From contig JAFRNR010000009.1 of assembly GCA_017430085.1 (NCBI GenBank), positions 1 to 64,000 on the forward strand: a DNA stretch of 64,000 nucleotides, read 5' to 3'. The notes under the pieces are model-generated. The model had not been told where the DNA came from, did not search any database, and saw nothing but the letters and a program-made list of their open reading frames with translations. Positions 9,480 through 17,789 of the stretch are shown here, piece by piece (within the stretch, counting starts at the first letter, position 1; each line of letters opens with the position of its first letter). The position numbers were made by a program, and so were the translations under genes. This DNA comes from Lachnospiraceae bacterium (GTDB lineage Bacteria > Bacillota > Clostridia > Lachnospirales > Lachnospiraceae).

Positions 9480-10463
9480 ATGATTGACAAGAAAACACAG
9501 AACATAGAGGTCTTTAATGACACGCAGCAGTTTTATCAGACCGATCCGGTCCTGATGAAGGCGGTTGACCAAAGCCGGAAAGCGACCAGGCTGTATGCGG
9601 AGGATGAGTACCCGGATCTTCTTGTTGTGGGAACAATCGAGCGCTTATGGCTGGTGGCCGACGATCCGAATGGGTCGCTTGGAGCTCAAGGCGCTGCGAT
9701 GGAGGCGATCCGGGCGATAGAAAACGGAGCGCCGAACGATCCGGTTATCCATGGCCAGGAGATCCGCATGGACAATGCCCGGACCTTTGAGGCTGCCATG
9801 AAGCTGCGGAAAGAATTTCCTGACAAGAAGATCGCGGTCCTGAACTTTGCTTCCGCGACCCGACCGGGCGGCGGCGTTAAGCATGGCTCCAGCGCGCAGG
9901 AAGAGGCTCTGTGCCGCTGTTCGACACTGTTCCCGACACTGGACCGGCGCTTCCTTTGGCAGCAGTACTACGATGTCAACCGTGCCGTGCACAATGCGCT
10001 TTATAACGATGCGCTGATCTATTCGCCCGGCGTCGTGATCTGCAAAACGGACGAGAAGGTTCCGAAAAGGCTTCCGCAGGATGAGTTCGTGACGGTAGAT
10101 GTCATCAGCTGTGCTGCACCGAATCTGCGCAAAAACCCGTCCAATATCTATAACCCGGCGGCCGGCGCACCGGTGCAGATCACCTCACAACAGCTGTACG
10201 AGATCCATCTGTCCCGGGCAAAGCACATCTTCCATATCGCGGCCTATAACAAGGTCGATATCCTGGTGCTGGGCGCTTTTGGCTGCGGGGCATTTGAGAA
10301 CGATCCGAAAACGGTCGCTTTAGCCTGGCGTATGGCGCAGACCTTCTACCGAAACCGCTTTGACGTTATCGAATACGCGATCCCAAAGACGGCTTATGAC
10401 TCCAAGAATTACGACGCCTTCCATGATACGCTCTGGATGCTGTTAGGCGAGGACACCAAGTAA
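9480..10463 (+). CDS. TIGR02452-family PARG-like ADP-ribose glycohydrolase
   Basis: A 327-residue protein with the microbial PARG architecture. The catalytic signature GGG-x7-QEE is intact at about 130-142 (GGGVKHGSSAQEE), preceded by VLNFASATRP and followed by ALCRCSTLF, YSPGVVICKTD, VISCAAPN and VLGAFGCGAFENDP. Members have a macrodomain fold and remove ADP-ribose from proteins or other acceptors. An AGGAGG site precedes the ATG. It closes the Sel1-J-HIRAN run. The substrate is unknown; the complete active site argues for an active enzyme. Confidence 0.88.
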   Translation: MIDKKTQNIEVFNDTQQFYQTDPVLMKAVDQSRKATRLYAEDEYPDLLVVGTIERLWLVADDPNGSLGAQGAAMEAIRAIENGAPNDPVIHGQEIRMDNARTFEAAMKLRKEFPDKKIAVLNFASATRPGGGVKHGSSAQEEALCRCSTLFPTLDRRFLWQQYYDVNRAVHNALYNDALIYSPGVVICKTDEKVPKRLPQDEFVTVDVISCAAPNLRKNPSNIYNPAAGAPVQITSQQLYEIHLSRAKHIFHIAAYNKVDILVLGAFGCGAFENDPKTVALAWRMAQTFYRNRFDVIEYAIPKTAYDSKNYDAFHDTLWMLLGEDTK

Positions 10464-10482
10464 GGAAAAGAGAGGACACACG

Positions 10483-10726
10483 ATGAAAACGCTTGTTGCT
10501 TATTTCAGCGCGGAAGCCGGCAGAACTGCGAGAGTTGCAAAAGACCTGGCAGAGAAGCTGGGAGCGGATATGCAAGGCATATGACTGGAGCGGCAAAAAG
10601 GTTTATATCTTTGCCACCTCCGGCGGGAGCGGCATCGGAAAGACGGCTGAAAAGCTGCAACCATATGTGAAAGGCGCAGAAATCGTGGACGCAAAACTCG
10701 TTCGCAGTGCAGCGGAATTGGTATAA
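10483..10726 (+). pseudogene. Flavodoxin remnant with internal deletion
   Basis: Starting at the ATG at 10483, the sequence encodes MKTLVAYFSAEAGRTARVAK, the FMN-phosphate-binding opening of a flavodoxin, then stops after about 33 codons. A shifted frame then gives AYDWSGKKVYIFATSGGSG ... AELV to 10726, the flavodoxin C-terminal half. Roughly the middle third is missing and the join is out of frame, so no functional flavodoxin can be made. A ribosome site is still present. Confidence 0.8.
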
Positions 10727-10785
10727 GCGGGAGGCTGTCTGATTCCGATTGACGGAAACCACAGCCGGGAAAACCGGGGGCAGAG

Positions 10786-11412
10786 GTGAAGGAAAGAATC
10801 CAAAAACTCATGGATCATGTAAAGCGGAATCCCTGGATCCCCGCTTTGCTTGGTATGGGTTGGAACCTGCTTTATGCCATCTTTAACGGAGTCCTTGGCA
10901 TTGTTTCCTCCTCGTACTGGTACATAACCCTCTGTGCGTTTTACCTCGTGCTTGGCCTTATGAGACTGCTCGCCGTAACATCTGACCGCAGAAAAGGAAT
11001 GCCCGATGCAGTCGTCATGCGTCTGATCGGATTTGCCATGATCCTGCTGGCTGTTGTGATCAGCGGGATCACGCTTCTTACGATCCGTGAGCAGCAGAAC
11101 CCTGTCCGCGATACGGTCACAATGATCACGATCGCAACGTTCACTTTTCTTCTGGCGGGGCTTTCTGTCCGCAACATTATCCGGGCGTACAGAAAACCTA
11201 CGGCTCTGCTCATTATATTGAGGAATATTTCATGTGCAGCAGCTGTCGGGTCGATGTTGTCACTTGAACGGGGCATGCTCGGCTCCTTTGGCGATGCATC
11301 TGACAGTTTTACCAAAGTCATGGAAGCTGTTTCGGGAGCTGTGGCCTTCTTGCTTTTGGTACTTATGGGGATCGGGATGCTAAGGATGGCAAAACACAGA
11401 TCGATCAGGTGA
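10786..11412 (+). CDS. Multi-pass membrane protein of unknown function
   Basis: A 208-residue protein with a probable GTG start. Hydrophobic stretches suggest about six transmembrane helices (near residues 20-38, 44-62, 80-98, 112-128, 145-160 and 180-198), separated by short basic loops, so it is an inner-membrane protein. No catalytic motif or recognisable family was found. It stands alone between the flavodoxin remnant and the small SHOCT-like gene. Confidence 0.6.
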   Translation: MKERIQKLMDHVKRNPWIPALLGMGWNLLYAIFNGVLGIVSSSYWYITLCAFYLVLGLMRLLAVTSDRRKGMPDAVVMRLIGFAMILLAVVISGITLLTIREQQNPVRDTVTMITIATFTFLLAGLSVRNIIRAYRKPTALLIILRNISCAAAVGSMLSLERGMLGSFGDASDSFTKVMEAVSGAVAFLLLVLMGIGMLRMAKHRSIR

Positions 11413-11520
11413 TCCTGACGATAGAACGGAGCCCCTGTATTCGGATAGAAAACATGGATTGCCGCAGCATCCCTCCGGCGGCGGATGGAAGCGGCTTTCG
11501 GACTGCATGGTAGGAAGAGA

Positions 11521-11706
11521 ATGGATGCTATAGACTGGGAGCGGTTAACTCCGGAGCAGAAGAAAAAACTGCTCTTTCTGAAACAGAAGGAACTGCTTGA
11601 CACTTTTCTCGCCCATCACGCAATCAGCCAGGCGCAGTATGACAAAAGCCTGGGCGATCTGACGGAGAAGATGGGAATCAAAACCTTGGGAGAAGGGCCC
11701 ATATGA
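11521..11706 (+). CDS. Small SHOCT-like protein
   Basis: A 61-residue protein beginning at ATG 11521 with GGAAGAGA just upstream. The sequence WERLTPEQKKKLLFLKQKELLDTFLAHHAISQAQYDKSL resembles the short C-terminal SHOCT motif in which a helical pair presents 'hgaIsqeqYdk'. Its last four bases overlap the next start (ATGA), so it is translationally coupled to the ABM-domain protein. The function is unknown. Confidence 0.6.
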   Translation: MDAIDWERLTPEQKKKLLFLKQKELLDTFLAHHAISQAQYDKSLGDLTEKMGIKTLGEGPI

Positions 11707-12665
11707 AAGTAGAGCAATTTGTTTTAGCTTATGAAGTTGAGCAGGACCGCATCCGGGCGTTGCTTCCCCGCGGTTATTCGTCTCTTCGTCCTGTTCTGCG
11801 AATCAATACAGAGATTCGGGATGACAAGGAAGTCTATGTGGAATTCAACGTCCCCGTCTCGCATAACGGAACGAACGGCTGGCTGAATATTACCAACTGG
11901 AGCAGTGAGCGTGATCCCGTTTCATTCCGCAAAGACGGCAAAGAGGTGCTGATCGAAGCTCCTTTTATGGAACTTCACTATGCCGGGACCGGTATGCGGG
12001 GAGGCTGCCCTGCCGAAAAGGATAACGGCGGATGCTTCTTCCTGACAAGGACAGGTGCGGATCTGATGCCGCCGGAACGGATAGAGGAACTGAAGGAATT
12101 CTGCGACGCCTCTTTTGCCTGGCATTTTTCCGAAGGCGATGCCTGCGGCAAAAGTCAGGGGAAAACGCTTCCGGCCGCGTGGACTCCGCCGGGAAGGGAT
12201 TATCCGAAGACGGTCTTTTCTGCTGAAAATGCGGCAGCGATTCCCTGCCAGCAGGTGCTGGGAACCTATATAGTCCGCTTTACCAGAGAGGAAGAACCTC
12301 CGAAAGACGGGATTACTGCCAACCTGTATTATACGGGGAAAGGAGACAATGCCCTTCGTTTTGCGGAAGAAATGATATCTTCCGGAACAGTCGCAAAGAT
12401 CCGTGCCGAAGAAGGAAATCTGCAGTATGATTATTTCCACCCGCTGGACGATCCGGAGACAGTACTCCTGATCGACAGCTGGGACAGCCAGGAAGCGCTG
12501 GATGCGCATCTCGTATCTCCTATGATGACCGTGATTGCGGAGCTGAGGGAGAAATATGACCTAACAATGCGGGTAGAGCGGTATAAACGGGCGGATCTTC
12601 CGCTTTCCGAATTGCCCTTTATAAGAATAAAAGTGAATGGAGAGGAACCGAAACATGGAATATAA
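11703..12665 (+). CDS. ABM-domain (antibiotic biosynthesis monooxygenase-like) fusion protein
   Basis: A 320-residue protein. Residues 1-~200 form a conserved N-terminal module (AYEVEQDRIRALLPRGYSSLRP, VYVEFNVPVSH, RGGCPAEKDNGGCFF) recalling acetoacetate-decarboxylase-like folds, though I cannot assign an activity. Residues ~205-300 match an ABM dimeric alpha/beta barrel (FAEEMISSGTVAKIRAEEG, VLLIDSWDSQEALDAHL). ABM domains act as cofactor-free monooxygenases, heme-degrading enzymes or simple ligand binders. It overlaps the nitroreductase start by 11 bases, which suggests a shared redox role. Confidence 0.65.
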   Translation: MKVEQFVLAYEVEQDRIRALLPRGYSSLRPVLRINTEIRDDKEVYVEFNVPVSHNGTNGWLNITNWSSERDPVSFRKDGKEVLIEAPFMELHYAGTGMRGGCPAEKDNGGCFFLTRTGADLMPPERIEELKEFCDASFAWHFSEGDACGKSQGKTLPAAWTPPGRDYPKTVFSAENAAAIPCQQVLGTYIVRFTREEEPPKDGITANLYYTGKGDNALRFAEEMISSGTVAKIRAEEGNLQYDYFHPLDDPETVLLIDSWDSQEALDAHLVSPMMTVIAELREKYDLTMRVERYKRADLPLSELPFIRIKVNGEEPKHGI

Positions 12666-13167
12666 AGAAGTGATCAAAGCGCGTTTTTCGTGCAGGAAGT
12701 TTGACGGCAGGGCTGTTGAACCGGAAAAGCTGGAAAGGATTCTGGAAGCCGGGCGGCTGGCACCTACGGCCAAGAATCTTCAGGGACAGCGTATTTATGT
12801 GGCACAGTCACCGGAAGCACTTGGAAAGATCGATCAGATTACACCCTGCCGCTACGGCGCAGGGACCGTGCTGGTCGTCGCCTTTGACAAAAATGCAGTG
12901 TTTATCTTTCCCGGAGGAAAGCGCAATTCCGGGATCGAGGATGCAACTATTGTGGCCACACATCTGATTCTGGCGGCAGCTGATGAAGGCTTGAGCAGCT
13001 GCTGGATCAATTTCTTTGAGCCCGATGAGGCGGCCAAGGCATTGGGGCTTCCGGAAAACGAAGAGATCTTAATGCTGATGGATCTTGGCTACGCGGCGGA
13101 AGGCGTAGTGCCGAGCCCTAACCACACAAGCCGGAAGCCGCTTTCGGAAACGGTTTTCTATCTGTAA
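12655..13167 (+). CDS. Nitroreductase-family flavoprotein
   Basis: A 170-residue FMN-dependent reductase-like protein. The start at 12655 has GAGAGG upstream, inside the end of the previous gene. It opens with YKEVIKARFSCRKFDGRAVE and has the FMN-contacting RLAPTAKNLQGQRIYV, a short IEDATIVATHLILAAADEGL helix, and the C-terminal SPNHTSRKPLSETVFYL. It is shorter than classical nitroreductases (~200-220) but typical of the compact clostridial group. A remnant of a similar gene lies at 21541-21669. Confidence 0.88.
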   Translation: MEYKEVIKARFSCRKFDGRAVEPEKLERILEAGRLAPTAKNLQGQRIYVAQSPEALGKIDQITPCRYGAGTVLVVAFDKNAVFIFPGGKRNSGIEDATIVATHLILAAADEGLSSCWINFFEPDEAAKALGLPENEEILMLMDLGYAAEGVVPSPNHTSRKPLSETVFYL

Positions 13168-13391
13168 TGGCTATGACAAGCAGGTTTCAGGAAAATGATA
13201 CTGCATGGCTGGTGGAGAGCAACCGGATCATTCGCGAGGTGCGTGTGATCCGTCTCGAAAGCAGCTTTTATGTGGTGCAATTCAAAGATACCGGCGGCGC
13301 GATCCGGGTGCGCGGCACCAGGCTGTTTGCCACGGAAGAAGCAGCTAGAGAAAGTGTCTGGAGCGGAAACGCGCGCAGAAAGGACGGATAG
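13167..13391 (+). CDS. Small conserved hypothetical protein
   Basis: A 74-residue protein whose ATG overlaps the nitroreductase stop. The middle reads VRVIRLESSFYVVQFKDTGGAIRVRGTRLFATEEAARES, a compact beta-rich pattern found in small Bacillota proteins of unknown function. Overlap with the previous gene and a six-base gap to the zinc-ribbon gene support a real operon member. No function is assigned. Confidence 0.6.
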   Translation: MAMTSRFQENDTAWLVESNRIIREVRVIRLESSFYVVQFKDTGGAIRVRGTRLFATEEAARESVWSGNARRKDG

Positions 13392-13397
13392 CATCTG

Positions 13398-13601
13398 ATG
13401 TTCGGATCAAAGAAAACCGCATACTGGATCCAGAAGACGCACATTTTCCGGGCGGACGAGTACGAATGCTCCGCATGCGGAAGGCGTTTTGACAAGCCGT
13501 ATGTTCAGTGCCCTTACTGCGGCCGGAAGATGACGAAATCCAAGTACGATCCTACCTGGGTGGACGAGATCGAAACGATGGATGCGCTGTTTGGAGACTG
13601 A
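13398..13601 (+). CDS. Small zinc-ribbon protein
   Basis: A 67-residue protein with two CxxC knuckles (YECSACGRRF and VQCPYCGRKM), spaced as in rubredoxin-like zinc ribbons. Acidic and aromatic residues follow. It probably binds one zinc ion; nothing more specific can be said. It lies between the small hypothetical gene and the first aldo/keto reductase. Confidence 0.65.
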   Translation: MFGSKKTAYWIQKTHIFRADEYECSACGRRFDKPYVQCPYCGRKMTKSKYDPTWVDEIETMDALFGD

Positions 13602-13657
13602 CAGTCAGAGAATACAGAATAGATAAACATGAAGCAGAACAGAGGGAGGAATACAGG

Positions 13658-14794
13658 ATGTCATTGAAACCGAATAAGAAATTTGGCTTCGGTCTGATGC
13701 GGATGCCGCTGCTGGATCCGAACAACGATGCCAGCGTGGACGTCGAACAGGTCAAGGAAATGGTGGACCTGTTTATAGCTAAGGGCTTTACGTATTTTGA
13801 TACCGCCATCATGTACAACGGCTTTGCCAGCCAGCGGGTCGTGAAAGAAGCGATCGTTGACCGTTACACGAGAGACAGCTTCACGATCGCCACCAAGCTG
13901 CACAATGCCTTTTTCAACAGCACGGAAGAGCGTGAAAAGGTCTTTCAGGATCAGCTGGAACAGACCGGCGCCGGCTATTTTGATTACTACCTGCTCCACG
14001 GGATCGAGGCGGGCAGCTATCCGAAGTACGAGCAGTTTGACTGTTTCACCTGGCTGCTGGAAAAGAAGGCTCAGGGCCTTGTCAGACATGCCGGTTTTTC
14101 CTTCCACGACTCCCCCGAGCTGCTGGATGAGATCCTGACCCGCCATCCCGAGATGGAATTTGTCCAGATTCAGTTAAACTATCTGGACTGGGAGAGTGAA
14201 TGGATCCAGTCCCGCGCTGTCTACGAAGTGGCGACAAAGCACGGCAAGCCGGTTATTGTCATGGAGCCGGTCAAGGGCGGGACCCTGGCCAAGGTGCCGG
14301 AAGAAGCCCGGAAACTGCTGAAAGAGGTGCAGCCCGAGCTTTCGGTGCCATCCTGGGCGATCCGCTTTGCCGCCTCTCAGGAAAACGTCATGATGGTGCT
14401 TTCCGGGATGAGTTCGCTGGAACAGATGCGGGACAACATCAGCTATATGGATGATTTCAAACCGCTTACAGAGGATGAAATTGCGCTGACCCGGAAAGTG
14501 GCTGATATCATTAACGCTCAGATCGCGGTGCCCTGCACAGGCTGCTCTTATTGCACGGACGGCTGTCCGATGAGCATTCCGATCCCCAAGTATTTTTCCC
14601 TGTACAACGAGGATATGCGGGAGGATCTGGAAGAAAAGGGCTGGACTGTCAACTTCTCCAACTATGAAAGGCTCACCGAGCGTTTCGGAAAAGCTGCCGA
14701 CTGCATTGCATGCGGACAGTGCGAGGGCGTCTGCCCGCAGCATCTGTCGATCATCGAGCTGATGCAGAAGGTCTCGGCGCATTTCGATCATTAA
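13658..14794 (+). CDS. Aldo/keto reductase with C-terminal 4Fe-4S ferredoxin domain
   Basis: A 378-residue protein starting at ATG 13658, with AGGGAGGA upstream. Residues 1-~290 form the NADP-type AKR barrel, with the tetrad recognisable in FDTAIMYNGF (Asp, Tyr), TIATKL (Lys) and YYLLHG (His). A ferredoxin-like tail has clusters beginning CTGCSYCTDGCP near 292 and CIACGQCEGVCP near 349. This fused class is common in anaerobes and likely couples carbonyl reduction to Fe-S electron carriers. A second related gene follows 66 bases later. Confidence 0.9.
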   Translation: MSLKPNKKFGFGLMRMPLLDPNNDASVDVEQVKEMVDLFIAKGFTYFDTAIMYNGFASQRVVKEAIVDRYTRDSFTIATKLHNAFFNSTEEREKVFQDQLEQTGAGYFDYYLLHGIEAGSYPKYEQFDCFTWLLEKKAQGLVRHAGFSFHDSPELLDEILTRHPEMEFVQIQLNYLDWESEWIQSRAVYEVATKHGKPVIVMEPVKGGTLAKVPEEARKLLKEVQPELSVPSWAIRFAASQENVMMVLSGMSSLEQMRDNISYMDDFKPLTEDEIALTRKVADIINAQIAVPCTGCSYCTDGCPMSIPIPKYFSLYNEDMREDLEEKGWTVNFSNYERLTERFGKAADCIACGQCEGVCPQHLSIIELMQKVSAHFDH

Positions 14795-14860
14795 TGGGAG
14801 AACCTACCAATGTAGTACAGAATCAACAGACGGACCGGAGACAGTATCAGCGAGATCGGC

Positions 14861-15904
14861 ATGGGAACAGCCTATATCGTCGAAGCCCCAAAGAACGAAG
14901 CTGTAAAAACGATCCGCCGCGCGTTTGAGGGTGGGATCAACTACTTCGATCTGGCGGCCGGCGACGGCTCGGCATTTGCCCTGTTCGGAGATGCGCTGTC
15001 CGACGTCCGCGACAAGGTCATGTATCAGATCCATTTCGGGGCCGATTATTCGAACGTCACGTACGGCTGGACGCTGGAACTGGACGTGATCAAGCGCTCT
15101 GTGGAACGGATGCTCCACGATCTGAAGACCGACTATATTAACTACGGCTTTATTCATTGCCAGGACGAGAGCAAGGACTGGAAAACCTACCGGGACAACG
15201 GCGTTCTGGACTATATCCTGAAACTGAAGAAGGAAGGGATCGTCCGGCACATCGGCGCATCCTCACACACACCGTCCGTGATCCATGAGATCATTGACGC
15301 GGACGTGATCGATATGCTGATGTTTTCCGTAAATCCGGCGTATGATTACCAGCACGGCGAATACGCTTTCGGCGGCGTGGATGAAAGAGCCGGCGTCTAT
15401 AAGCGCTGCGAGAGCCTCGGGATCGGGATCACGGTCATGAAACCGTTTTCCGGAGGACAGCTGCTGGACGCGAAGACCTCACCGTTCGGGCGGGCTTTGA
15501 CGCCTTATCAGTGTATAAAATACTCGCTGGACAAGCCGGGCGTTCTGGCTGTCCTTCCGGGCATCCAGACCACGGAAGAGCTGGAATATCTCCTGAAATA
15601 CTATGAGCAGCCGGAGGAAGCGCTGGACTACAGTGTGATAGGGACCTTTGCGCCGCCGGAGGCTTCCGGCAAATGTGTTTACTGCAATCACTGCGCGCCT
15701 TGCCCGATGGGGCTGGAGATCGCCGCGATCAATAAGTTTTACGATCTGGCGAAGATCGGCGACGGCATGGCACGGGAACACTATCTGGCGCTGGAGCAGC
15801 ACGCAGGCGACTGTATCGGCTGCGGTCACTGCAACAGCCGGTGCCCGTTCTCGGTGAATCAGGTCAGCCGGATGCAGGAAATCCAGGCGTATTTCGGACT
15901 ATAA
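14861..15904 (+). CDS. Second Fe-S aldo/keto reductase, with a stop at its natural codon 2
   Basis: The AKR barrel (INYFDLAAGDG, YINYGFIHCQD, VMKPFSGGQL) is followed by two Fe-S clusters (CVYCNHCAPCP near residue 270, CIGCGHCNSRCP near 317), 347 residues from ATG 14861. The homology begins earlier: in the same frame 14816-14860 encodes YRINRRTGDSISEIG, the normal first beta strand. An ATG with a GGGAG site sits at 14810, immediately followed by TAG (14813-14815). Translation from 14861 would lose that strand, so the gene is either freshly inactivated or poorly expressed. Confidence 0.8.
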   Translation: MGTAYIVEAPKNEAVKTIRRAFEGGINYFDLAAGDGSAFALFGDALSDVRDKVMYQIHFGADYSNVTYGWTLELDVIKRSVERMLHDLKTDYINYGFIHCQDESKDWKTYRDNGVLDYILKLKKEGIVRHIGASSHTPSVIHEIIDADVIDMLMFSVNPAYDYQHGEYAFGGVDERAGVYKRCESLGIGITVMKPFSGGQLLDAKTSPFGRALTPYQCIKYSLDKPGVLAVLPGIQTTEELEYLLKYYEQPEEALDYSVIGTFAPPEASGKCVYCNHCAPCPMGLEIAAINKFYDLAKIGDGMAREHYLALEQHAGDCIGCGHCNSRCPFSVNQVSRMQEIQAYFGL

Positions 15905-15952
15905 ATGATATCCGCAGGGATTCCCGAAAAACAGTGGAACAGGAGCAGAACC

Positions 15953-16327
15953 ATGGATAGAAAAGAATACGCTGTTCAGCTGAAACACGCCGGATATAAC
16001 TGTGCACAGGCTGTTTTGTGCGCTTTTGCCGAAGAAACAGGAATACCGGAAGAGGAGCTGATGAAGCTTGGCGCTGCATTCGGTGTCGGGATGGGATGCA
16101 TGGAAGCGACCTGCGGGGCACTGATCGGCGCGCAGATGCTGATGGGACTGAAAGAGTATCAGGGGCGGTCGGTGCTGAGAACGGCGCGGGAGCTGCACCG
16201 GGTTTTTACGGAAAAGTGCGGAGCTTCTTTATGTAAGGACCTGAAAGGACGGGATACCGGAATCGTTCTCTGCGAATGCGATGACTGTGTCAGAACGGCT
16301 GTAGAACTGATTGAAAACAGAAAGTAA
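15953..16327 (+). CDS. C_GCAxxG_C_C family (putative redox) protein
   Basis: A 124-residue protein starting at ATG 15953 behind AGGAGC. It matches the C_GCAxxG_C_C pattern with NCAQAVLCAF, GCMEATCGALIGAQM, KCGASLCKDLKG and CDDCVRTA. These Cys-rich proteins occur next to reductases and are thought to be redox-active or metal-binding. Placement right behind two Fe-S aldo/keto reductases agrees. No biochemical role is established. Confidence 0.85.
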   Translation: MDRKEYAVQLKHAGYNCAQAVLCAFAEETGIPEEELMKLGAAFGVGMGCMEATCGALIGAQMLMGLKEYQGRSVLRTARELHRVFTEKCGASLCKDLKGRDTGIVLCECDDCVRTAVELIENRK

Positions 16328-16352
16328 ATAACGACAACAGAGAGGTGGAATC

Positions 16353-16667
16353 ATGCTGAAGATCTACGGGAGCCCCATGTGTCCCGACTGCCGGGAATGT
16401 AAAGAAAACTTCGATGCGAACGGCATCGAGTATACCATGATCGATATCAATGAATCGCTGCGGAACCTGAAAGAGTTTCTGGCCTTGCGAGATTCTCTTC
16501 CTGTTTTCGATCATTGCAAGGAAGTCGGCGATATCGGCCTGCCCGCGCTGGTGAGGGAAGACGGTACAGTTTTCCTTGACTGGGAGGGATACCTTACGGA
16601 AAACGGCCTGCCCATCGTTTACAAAGAAAGAGGGCCTGTCTGTAGTCTGGACGGGAAGGGATGCTGA
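16353..16667 (+). CDS. Glutaredoxin/thioredoxin-fold protein with CPDC motif
   Basis: A 104-residue protein beginning MLKIYGSPMCPDCRECKENF, placing a CPDC active site at residues 10-13 after the first beta strand, as in glutaredoxin-like proteins. The cis-Pro region is GLPALVREDG. A Cys-rich tail (PVCSLDGKGC) is unusual. It likely acts as a thiol-disulfide exchange protein in the cytoplasm, in line with the redox genes upstream. Confidence 0.8.
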   Translation: MLKIYGSPMCPDCRECKENFDANGIEYTMIDINESLRNLKEFLALRDSLPVFDHCKEVGDIGLPALVREDGTVFLDWEGYLTENGLPIVYKERGPVCSLDGKGC

Positions 16668-16696
16668 ACCCGGCTGCCATATTGGAGGGCGAATAA

Positions 16697-17476
16697 ATGC
16701 TGTATACAGAACTGACTAAGAAAGCTCTGAAAATCTGTTTTGACGCACACAAAGAGCAGGCAGATAAAGCCGGGATTCCCTATGTCACTCATCCGCTGCA
16801 TCTGGCGGAACAGATGCCGGACGAGATTACCACGGTCGTCGCGCTGCTGCATGACGTGGTGGAGGATTCTCATTATACGCTGGAGGATATCAGCAAGGCA
16901 GGTTTTCCGAAGGTGGTGACGGACGCACTGGCGTTGCTGACGCACGATGAGTCGGTTCCTTATTTAGATTATGTCGCCGCGCTTAAGAGCAATCCGGTCG
17001 CACGGTGCGTGAAGCTGGCAGATCTCAAACATAACAGTGATTTGTCCCGCATTGATCATCCGACATCTAAGGATATGCTGCGCGTGCAGAAATATCGCAA
17101 GGCTCTCGATATTCTGGAAGACAGGATAAAGGCCGAAGATCTGCCGCATTATTGGGAGACGGAGAAAACAGGTGAATTCGTTCTGCTGGGACGCAGCTGT
17201 GCAGAATACAATGCTGTAATCATGGTCGGGATGAAGAATGATCAGATCGTTCCGCAGATGCTCTGGTTTGATGTCCCCGAAGAGTATTACGCGGCGGTAA
17301 TCCACGACGGCAAGCCTGTTCCGGAAGGATACAAAGAGGTCGCCAGGTTTGAGGGCTTCGTGGATACGATCAGCGTGAATGGACACGGCGCTCTTTTTGA
17401 GGGAGAGGAGATCGTCTTTTACCGCAAGGGCGAGGACGGATGCATCGTGACGGTGAAACATGAAGAAGCGGTATAA
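16697..17476 (+). CDS. HD-domain phosphohydrolase (SpoT/MESH1-like hydrolase half)
   Basis: A 259-residue protein. Residues ~10-140 form an HD metal-dependent phosphohydrolase domain with YVTHPLHLAEQM, VVALLHDVVEDSHYTLEDI and CVKLADLKHN, the same arrangement as the (p)ppGpp hydrolase half of RelA/SpoT. There is no synthetase domain. The C-terminal ~100 residues form an extra unrecognised domain (WFDVPEEYYAAVIHDGKPV). It overlaps the next gene by 17 bases. The substrate may be ppGpp or another nucleotide. Confidence 0.82.
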   Translation: MLYTELTKKALKICFDAHKEQADKAGIPYVTHPLHLAEQMPDEITTVVALLHDVVEDSHYTLEDISKAGFPKVVTDALALLTHDESVPYLDYVAALKSNPVARCVKLADLKHNSDLSRIDHPTSKDMLRVQKYRKALDILEDRIKAEDLPHYWETEKTGEFVLLGRSCAEYNAVIMVGMKNDQIVPQMLWFDVPEEYYAAVIHDGKPVPEGYKEVARFEGFVDTISVNGHGALFEGEEIVFYRKGEDGCIVTVKHEEAV

Positions 17477-17786
17477 GCCATATTATGACAGGCGCAAGAA
17501 GTGCTGGCGGGTGGATTTCCCGGATCGGGATTCCGAAGAGGGTGATTTGCTGTATGTTGCTTCCGAGTTTGCCAGAACAGGACTGTATTTCCCGTATAAT
17601 GATTCTCAAACAAAAGACCGGGAATACAGCGGACACGCTCATTCTTTTGAGGGGGTTCTGCACGCGCTCCTGGATGATCCGGAAGGATTCACCACAGAGG
17701 GATTTGAGGAATGCTATTCCGCACAGGAACAGAAAATGCTGGCAGAGGTGCAGAATAAATTGCTGCACAAGGAAGAGAAGGAATAG
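17460..17786 (+). CDS. Hypothetical protein coupled to the HD hydrolase
   Basis: A 108-residue hydrophilic protein that starts inside the HD-hydrolase gene. Its start is Lys/Arg/Tyr-rich (MKKRYKPYYDRRKKCWRVDF) and its end is acidic and helical. No known family is recognised. The overlap and the four-base gap to kptA support co-translation. Confidence 0.6.
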   Translation: MKKRYKPYYDRRKKCWRVDFPDRDSEEGDLLYVASEFARTGLYFPYNDSQTKDREYSGHAHSFEGVLHALLDDPEGFTTEGFEECYSAQEQKMLAEVQNKLLHKEEKE

Positions 17787-17789
17787 AAA

